The notes under the pieces were generated by a model. That model searched no databases and was not told where the DNA came from. It worked only from the letters and a program-made list of their open reading frames with translations. This document shows, in pieces, positions 57,066 to 64,000 of a stretch of DNA of 64,000 bases (its first letter is position 1; each line of letters begins with the position of its first letter). Origin of the DNA: Balaenoptera acutorostrata (Eukaryota; Chordata; Mammalia; Artiodactyla; Balaenopteridae); contig NC_080067.1 in the NCBI RefSeq assembly GCF_949987535.1, positions 81,121,985-81,185,984 of the forward strand, written 5' to 3'. The translations under genes were made by a program, and so were the position numbers.

Positions 57066-58864
57066 CAGTAGATAAACATTCTGAACTTGGAAGACTCAAC
57101 TCTAAGCCCTTACATATGGGGAAGGTGGAAACTTGACTATCAGCTCTGAAACAAGGTAGTGACCGCTCCGACACAACCAGAGCCAGACCCGTGTGGAACA
57201 TGGCGGCAGAAGAATGGAAAGACTGATTAGCAGAGGGAAGGGTCTGGTTGAAACCAGGGAGTAGACACCTGGAATGGGTCAGTCCTCACAGTTCTGCATC
57301 TTCCAGCAGTTTTCTCTCAACAGGAAGAGCTATCAGGGCAGAGGCAGGCTGCTCCCCTTGGTGGGCATTTGCTACTTGGCACCCGGGGAGAGATCCTGAG
57401 CCAAAGTCCCATCTTCACTGTGGTCCCTAGTGGAAGGCCACCACGGAGGACAGGCAAACACGTTTTTCTTGACAAGACCCTACTTTCTGGCACTAGGAGC
57501 ACATCGTCTCACCCCAATGCCTCAAATGCTTAGATCTCCCCATCCCCATCCAGTGGCCACCACATCCCACTAGTCGTGGCAGACAGGTTGCCAGTAGCCA
57601 ACAGCAGTGAGGAAGTGAAGCTAAGCTTCCAGGCAGGTAAAACCCACACAAGCATTTTCAATCTAAGGTCAAGATAAAGAAACAGGATACTATTTATCCA
57701 CTTGTCTATCCAACAGGCTTTTCTCAAGACTCCTATGTTATGGCCACAGAAAACATGTCATGTTTGACAGCACAGCACGCAGGGGGGAAGGCAGCTCAGC
57801 TAAAGCGGAGCCGCCACTGCAAAGCCACCTTCGCCCGCCCCACCCACGCTCATCTCAGTGCTTTGGCTCTAGACGTTCATTTCTAGCAACACTTCTGCTT
57901 GAAATTTCTAGAAGAGTTAATTTTCGCACCCACAGGGGGAGCTTGCCTGCAGATACCAACACTCCTGGTGTCACTCTTAGTCATCCAGGAGCACAACTTT
58001 TTAAGAACAGTATTTCCTACAACCTGTTTCCCTCTTACCAGTGGCTTTAAGAAGGTAGATTCAGTCATCTTGTTCTTCACTAAAAGATCTTTTTAACTCA
58101 CACAGAAGGAAAAAAGGGTAGTGGGGTAAGTGATATGCCAAGAAGTCTGTGCAGAATACTCCGGTAAAACCCTTGCCCTGAGAGCTGCCACTTCTCTCTC
58201 TGCCCGCAGCCTCCAAGCTGGCCCCTGCCCCCCTCCCCGGACGTGCCATCTCCCCATTTCGGGCCCCTCCTCCCCAGTGTGTCCGCCGCCGGCAGTGTAC
58301 TCACTTGGGTCTTGTTTGCCTTGGACTGTTGCCAGCTAATCCACTTTCACATCTTGGCTTGATCTCAGATTTGCTTTCTCCATCCACCAAAATTTTTAGA
58401 AACAGAATTCAGATCTGTGCTGGGCTGCGGCAGGGCTGAGCTGGTTCTGGAGACTCACCGCCCCACGCAGCTTGGAGGCAGGGGTCAGCCTTGCCGCAGT
58501 GCCTCCTGCCAGCTCTCAGAGCCTGACGGGGAATTTGCCTTGAGAAGTCTGAAGACTCTTCTGGGGCAGAATCACACTCCCACCAAGGCCACTATATGAG
58601 TCACAAGTACTTGCTCTCAAAGACTCTGTGACAGGCATTAATACTTGGAAGGTATGTTTCCCGTTTGCCATATGCCAGCCCCGGAGACACTGGACTGGCC
58701 TACAGAACCTCTTTGTAATTTACTTTGCTGTGGATTTGCTGGGGCTGGGGCAGGATAGTATAGAGGCAGCTGGAGAAGAAGCCAGTAACAATTGTGGTTG
58801 CTTTTTGCTACACAGTTCTGGAAGCTGAACTATCAGGGTTACTACAAAAGTACTATGTTTTTAA
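56622..58864. other. Unassigned sequence; GC-richer at 57200-58600 with splice-like signals
   Basis: Contains an AAT microsatellite (57012-57063) and then a GC-richer part with scattered CpG. On the plus strand, 'tctctctctgcccgcag' at 58193-58209 looks like a splice acceptor. On the minus strand, complements of GTGAGT occur at 58310-58315 and 58453-58458. No protein family recognised, so no exon is called. Confidence 0.45.
57012..57063. repeat. (AAT)n microsatellite, about 17 units
   Basis: Uninterrupted trinucleotide repeat of about 52 bases. On the minus strand it creates an artificial polyisoleucine stretch in an open frame (56986-57201). Confidence 0.97.
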
Positions 58865-59010
58865 TCCCATTGAACAGGCAGGAGAGTGACTTGGGCTCGA
58901 GTCTGAGGTCTGCCATGAACTGGCTTTGTGACTCTGAGCAAGTCATTTTGTTCCCTTTAAACAGGATGGAGACAGAGGGCTAGAGGACCTCTCAGGTTCC
59001 ATTCTTCCCT
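58865..59010 (+). repeat. MIR SINE
   Basis: 'gagtgacttgggctcgagtc', 'tgaactggctttgtgactct', 'gagcaagtcattttgttccc' and 'taaacaggatggagacagag' follow MIR order. Confidence 0.72.
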
Positions 59011-61134
59011 GAGCTTCTATGCTTCCAAATTCCAAACTTACCCCAAGTCAAATCTGGCCTCTGGCCACCCCTGCAGCTATCACACAGAGATCTAATCTAC
59101 TGGCAAATCACCTTCTGCAATTTCCTTATTTCTGGAACATACACTTGCACAATGCCGCCACTAGAAACCAAGAGATTGGTGCGGCGCGATGCTCTGGGGT
59201 TTCCTGTGATCTGCCTGTGTGCAGCAAACTGTCCATCGGCTGCTGTGTGTTACGAAGCTTATTTGCTTTTTCAGTTGATTGGTAACGTTAAAGGTGGGCC
59301 TCTCCAGGGAGGTTTTCAAGCTCTGGAGTGTAAGTCAAATATTAAGTAAAATAATGCTGTCATGAGAGATTTTGCCCCATGAACCTCAGTTGTGTCTTTC
59401 ACACTGTTGGGCTGTGTGTGAGGCTGGAAGCCAGTCATTTATTTGAGCAACTTTTCATTTAGAGGAAGACCGGTGACCTCAACTCCTTGCACTTTAAAGA
59501 CTCATTCTGAAAAGCCAGCACATTTGTCCTGTGTTGAATGTTGCTCAGGAGAGGATGGATTTGGGCTTCTGGGAGGTGACAGAGCAGCCACAGAGAGGAG
59601 GACCAGGGAATCCTCTGCTTTTTGTTGCTCCCTGCTGCCATCTCTCCCGCCCACCATGGATCAAAGTAACAAAGGGACCACACTAGGAAAAAAAGTTATT
59701 TTCAAACCTAGTCCTGAACTTGGATTATTCAGAAAGCTAAAAAAAAAATCATAATTTGGGTTTAAAACTTTAAAATGGAGATGGCATTTTTCCTACCTTG
59801 GAGTGACTACCAAGTTCTTGAGAAAATCAGAATGCCTCTACCTGGGGTTCATACAGCAACTCCAACCCACTGTACTGTTAGGTGTGGGGTACGACTGAGA
59901 CTCAAGATTACAGTTTGTGAAGTCCAAGTTTAGGTTTCAGATATATCCACTCCAAACCCCGGGAAGGAGGAGTACAATTATATACTCTTCAAAGGTATTT
60001 ATTTAAGGATTAGAAACTGCTTTGTTCCTAGATGGGAGGCAACATAAACCTCTCCCACTAAGAAACATTTTAGGGCCCTGAGACAAAGGGCAGAGTAACA
60101 GAAGTGCTGAGGACTCCCTCCTGGAGATGCATCAGGTTTTCTTTTTCTAGCTTTTAACACAGTGCATTTAATAGGCTGGATCTCCAGCACTGTGTTGGGT
60201 CACCTGCTCAGGCCCCACGGCTAAATGTCACATGCTGTCACAATCTCATTCTGGAGATTCAACCTTGGAGGGCCCATCTTGATTTTTTTTTTAAATGATG
60301 ATCAATAACTTTATTTTTTTATTATCTCATACATTTATTTTTAAGGTCAAGTACTTCCTTACGTAGGTGCTGAGTTGTCCATTAAATTCTTTTGGATACA
60401 TTTTTAGTAGATTTGTATTACACTGTCTTATTTGGATATATCTGAAGGTAAATTCAAAACAAAACCAACCAACCAAACAAACAAACAAAACAAAAACTCT
60501 GGTTTTTCTCCAACCAGAAAACGTACCAGTGGTCTCTCTGTGTTCTCTCAAATACCAAATCATATGTTGCAATATATTTTATAATATATCTATTAGCTAT
60601 TGTTTTGGGTTATTTATACCTTCTTCTATATTAACACAGATATGGGAGTTAAAAAAGCATGTCTTCTTTTATAATTTTATTTAATCTAATATAACTAAAA
60701 TAGTAGCAACAAAATAGAGGTCATTCACCCAAATATATCATGAAATTGTGCATATTATACACACACAAAAAATCTAGGGATATGGCTCATAATCCATTTT
60801 TCTCTTTATAACAAGTTATATCCTGCTGGTGTGTTGCATCATCTTGATGGTTTTTAAGAATTTGTTAAGTGAAAAATATTACATCGTGTGAACTGATAGG
60901 ATTTTTATTAGTCCTAACTCTGTTGAGTCTCCACATTTCCAGATGTTTGGTTTTTCTCCTTAGTGACGAAAGCCAGTGATCTGTAGGCCCTTAAAACTCC
61001 AGGGAGCATGCTATTTTCTCTCATGCCAGTCGCCTATAGTCACCCGGACAGCGACCTACCCATCGCATGTCTCCTCTGCTTCACACCCTCTTTCACACAG
61101 ATCTTGGCTAGTCCTTCAAAATCCCAGGAAGCTG
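59011..61134. other. Unassigned sequence
   Basis: 59140-59320 has several CpGs and looks single-copy. 60450-60496 is an AAAC-type simple repeat. 60540-60760 is AT-rich. No gene, RNA gene or named repeat recognised. Confidence 0.42.
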
Positions 61135-61245
61135 AAACCATTGCCTTCACTGTACAGACTTGGAGACTGAGGCATGAAATGATTAAATGACCCACTCAAG
61201 GTCCTGCAGCTGGTGAACAACCAGGGACTGAATCCATGCCTGGTC
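61135..61245 (-). repeat. MIR SINE fragment, minus orientation
   Basis: 'cactgtacagacttggagac', 'tgaggcatgaaatgattaaa', 'caaggtcctgcagctggtga' and 'gggactgaatccatgcctgg' follow minus-strand MIR order. Confidence 0.7.
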
Positions 61246-61884
61246 CCCAAACCCATCCCCTTCCTCTGTGCAGTAGACGCCTTTGCAGCCCACTCAGATC
61301 CTCTTTCCTGCTGCGGTTCCCATGCCCCAGCTCTTGTGCATGTTGGCTGCTAACAGCTCACAGCTATCACAAAAGGCCTTGCCCGAAGGTGGGGCAAATT
61401 CTGGGTGCAATTCACGCTCCAGGTCCAGGAGGGATCAGACTGAGCTAGACTCCAGCTGAAACCACATGCACATTTGCTTTAGATCCTTCTGCAGTGGCCC
61501 CTGTTTCTTGCCTCTTTTCCTGAAAGCACACCCTTAATAAACTACATGCATAGGAATCACGGTCTCAGACTCTGCTTCTAGGGAATGGGACCCAGTTTGC
61601 TCTCCTTCCTCCCAAGAAGCTCTATATCCATCCTTACTCTCTGGAGGGTTTTTCTATTTATGAGCCCATTTAAATGAAGAGATTCTATTTTTTCCCCTCC
61701 GTCATCTGTCCCCCCATCAACACTAATCCTTACAAGGAAACTAATTTCTTACATTTAATTTGAGTTCTTCCAATTGCAGCATTAGCTCACTTTTTCTTAC
61801 AAGAAAAACCTAGAAGCCTTTCATCTCTGATGTTATTAGCAGAAGACTAGGGATGCCATCCTTTCTCTTTCTGGTTATTTACCT
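61246..61884. other. Unassigned sequence
   Basis: C/T-rich on the plus strand, no named repeat or gene. Confidence 0.4.
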
Positions 61885-61995
61885 TTCCTCCCTATAAGAC
61901 AATAAGCCAAAGGATGGCAGGGCCTTGTTTCATTCACTGCTGTACTCTCAACATGGAGAGCAACACCTGCTGTGGCGTAAGTGGGCCCTCAACAC
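61885..61995 (+). repeat. L2 LINE 3' end
   Basis: 'gccaaaggatggcagggcct', 'tgtttcattcactgctgtac' and 'gtaagtgggccctcaacaca' match the L2 tail. Confidence 0.65.
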
Positions 61996-62303
61996 AGAGC
62001 ATGTACGAAGAGAGATGGCATAGGCCAACTCAGGGGTTGGGACCTCACCAAAGCATGGGCTGGACCCTCTCGGACTACAGCCCTTGCACCTAGTGGCCTG
62101 CTTTGTGCTCCCAGAGTGCATGTGTCAGGATTACCAGGTTCTGATAAACCAGGTGAGGCTCTTTAGAGGTCTATTCCCAGAAGGCTTCTGCAGCCAGGCT
62201 GCCTTGCCCCCTGTTAGAGGCTTCACGCTACTGCAGTGAGTGACCTTGTAGGAATCCTTTGACTTTAGAGCGTTTCTTCCCACATGGTAAAACAAAATTT
62301 TGG

Positions 62304-62636
62304 GGCTTCCCTGGTGGCGCAGTGGTTGAGAATCTGCCTGCCAATGCAGGGAACACGGGTTCGAGCCCTGGTCTGGGAAGATCCCACATGCCGCGGAGCA
62401 GCTGGGCCCGTGAGCCACAACTACTGAGCCTGCGCGTCTGGAGCCTGTGCTCCGCAACAAGAGAGGCCGCGATAGTGAGAGGCCCGCGCACCGCGATGAA
62501 GATTGGCCCCCGCTTGCCACAACTAGAGAAAGCCCTCGCACAGAAACGAAGACCCAACACAGCCATAAATAAATACAATAAAAATTAAAAAAAAAAAGAG
62601 TTTATAAAAAAAAATAGATGAATGAATTAAAAAAAG
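62304..62636 (+). mobile_element. CHR-2-type SINE with 15-bp TSD and complex A-rich tail
   Basis: A box region 'tggcgcagtggttgagaat' and B box 'ggttcgagccc' (62358-62368) look intact. Body ends 'gacccaacacagcc', followed by an A-rich tail with interruptions such as 'gagtttataa' and 'tagatgaatgaatta'. TSD 'aaaacaaaattttgg' at 62289-62303 and 62637-62651 is perfect. Low divergence suggests a young copy. Confidence 0.96.
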
Positions 62637-62651
62637 AAAACAAAATTTTGG

Positions 62652-64000
62652 TCATGACCCATTATATTGATTTGACAGTCGAGAGTTTAAAAACTTCTGA
62701 GTTAAATCCTGGAATCTCCAGGCTTCTCCAGGCATCTCCCGTCCCCCTTCAGTACATTGTCATTATCAGCCAACCTTGTACCTTAGATCACATTTGCTTG
62801 CTTTTGAAATCCCTCCTTAAAATCACAATCAGCCCTGGGATGTTCCAGCAGTGTTCTTTCCCTTATAATTTCTGCAGAGACTAGCACTCACAACTCAATT
62901 TCCCTGTCTCCAGCCAGTCTGGACATGTCTAGAAATTCATAGTGTATTTTGGATGAAGAGCAACCCTACTAGGAGGTGTCTGTAATGTTCAATTCAATAA
63001 GCATTTATTGAACGTCTCCAGCACGCCTAGTCTAAGTGGCAAATATTATACATGCACAGGGACTGTCGCTGTCCAGATGGCTGCTTCTGTACCATTAGCT
63101 GGTAATTATTCAGCAGACATGCATCGTGTTCAAATACAACACACTTCTTCACTGCCACCTCATAACTCAGCCTTGCTTGACTCGAATTCTATAATTCTGG
63201 ATGTCTTTGAAGTGTGGTTGCAAAGCTCCATCACTTAACACATGTATAAGCAAAAGAGTCTTTACGGTGGAATGTCCAGAGTAGTATGCGCATATTCTGG
63301 ACAGAATAGGAAGGGGCTCAGACCCAGATCTCTATAGAACAAAGTAAGCACATCCATTTGCCTTCAGGGAAATGACACTTTTACATGGGACAGGGGCAAG
63401 GTAGAACCTAATTATGCAGACCTATTTGAGAGATGAACAAAAGCAACTTTGGGGAAAGCTTATTCATGCCATTTACTGAGGCACCCGTGTTGGCTTTGCC
63501 AGCATTTAGTGCAGAATTAATATTAGACTGGTTCCTCATCAAGGGAGGATTTACCACAAGCAATCCCAGCTTCTCTGTTATAGAGAAAAGTGGGGGAGTT
63601 CCCTTTCCTAGAAAGAAGAGTCAGACAAGGAGGGTTCCAAGTGTCAAAACCTGGGTGGGAAATGAGGAGGGGCCGGGCATTGGTCTTCTGTTCTCAACCT
63701 TGTCTTTTTAGCCAGAATTTGGATGAAGCCACAAAACATATGTTTAGCCAATAATGCTGGGAAATGCAGCTGACATACTGGACAGAATAATTTATATTCA
63801 AAACATACTGGATTATGGATGGAACTAAACAAGAGAAAATGTAATAGATATTAAGTAGTCTGACACTCAGGTTACTAAGTCACCTGCCGAATTAAGGGCA
63901 GTCCACGAAAACAGGCAAGGAGATTTTATGAGCCAGCACTGTACACACTACTAGACACGGTGAACCTTCTTAGGGAGGAGGGCAGGCATAGTAGCTCTAG
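62652..64000. other. Unassigned sequence to the end of the window
   Basis: A short stretch at 62990-63050 ('caataagcatttattgaacg') resembles the start of the 13400-type or MIR repeats. The remainder has no named repeat, and open frames are under 100 codons without domains. Confidence 0.42.

Noticed and set aside
56986..57201. Minus-strand frame with a polyisoleucine run
   Set aside because: The run is the translation of the (AAT)n microsatellite.
57750..58530. CpG island promoter
   Set aside because: CpGs are more frequent than in the surroundings, but too sparse and interrupted for a classic CpG island. Kept only as a splice-signal lead.
1..64000. CRISPR array, operon, bacterial insertion sequence or prophage
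   Set aside because: No regularly spaced direct repeats with unique spacers, no dense long ORFs and no prokaryotic gene organisation. The repeat content is mammalian.

Overview
The window reads as nuclear DNA from a mammal, almost certainly a cetacean (whale or dolphin). The main evidence is nine copies of the CHR family of tRNA-Glu-derived SINEs, several in the CHR-2 form typical of cetaceans, together with a matching young LINE-1 3' end, L1-type fragments with an artiodactyl-style 3' end, and an ancient background of MIR, L2, MER5, MLT1 and L1M repeats shared by placental mammals. Most SINEs carry long, nearly perfect target-site duplications (TSDs), so that layer is relatively young.

I find no convincing protein-coding gene, tRNA, rRNA or known small RNA, and no prokaryotic feature such as an operon, CRISPR array or insertion sequence. 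All open frames are short (longest 186 codons) and the longer ones run through repeats. The window is best described as intergenic or deep intronic sequence. A handful of splice-like and promoter-like signals are listed as leads, not as genes.

Layout. 0-1.15 kb: 3' end of a plus-strand L1, including the frameshifted C-terminus of ORF2. 2.9-3.1 kb: a nearly identical second copy of an internal ORF2 fragment, followed by a decayed L1/HAL1-like ORF1 remnant to about 4.0 kb. 4-22.7 kb: mostly single-copy sequence with MIR and L2 relics, an MLT1-type LTR at 14.2-14.75 kb, a CHR SINE at 17.05 kb, an L2 at 19.3 kb and another LTR-like repeat at 20.4 kb. 22.7-28.2 kb: a stack of minus-strand old L1 sequence into which an MLT1 solo LTR, a CHR-1 SINE and two nested CHR-2 SINEs were inserted. 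28.6 kb: another CHR-2. 29-52 kb: MIR, L2 and other ancient relics, a MER5A at 37.6 kb and an internally deleted L1 3' end at 41.95 kb. 52.2 kb: a CHR SINE, then two consecutive old L1 3' ends to about 54.5 kb. 55-64 kb: CHR copies at 55.6, 56.5 and 62.3 kb, a GC-richer stretch at 57.2-58.6 kb with splice-like signals, and scattered L2 and MIR.

The insertions can be ordered in time from how they nest. The observations most worth checking are the internal L1 duplication (383-576 versus 2903-3088), the layered insertion history at 22.7-28.2 kb, and the GC-rich splice-signal clusters near 58.3 and 41.3 kb. No previously undescribed biological system could be demonstrated from the sequence. Repeat family names are from recognition of consensus features, without a database search, and boundaries without TSDs are approximate.
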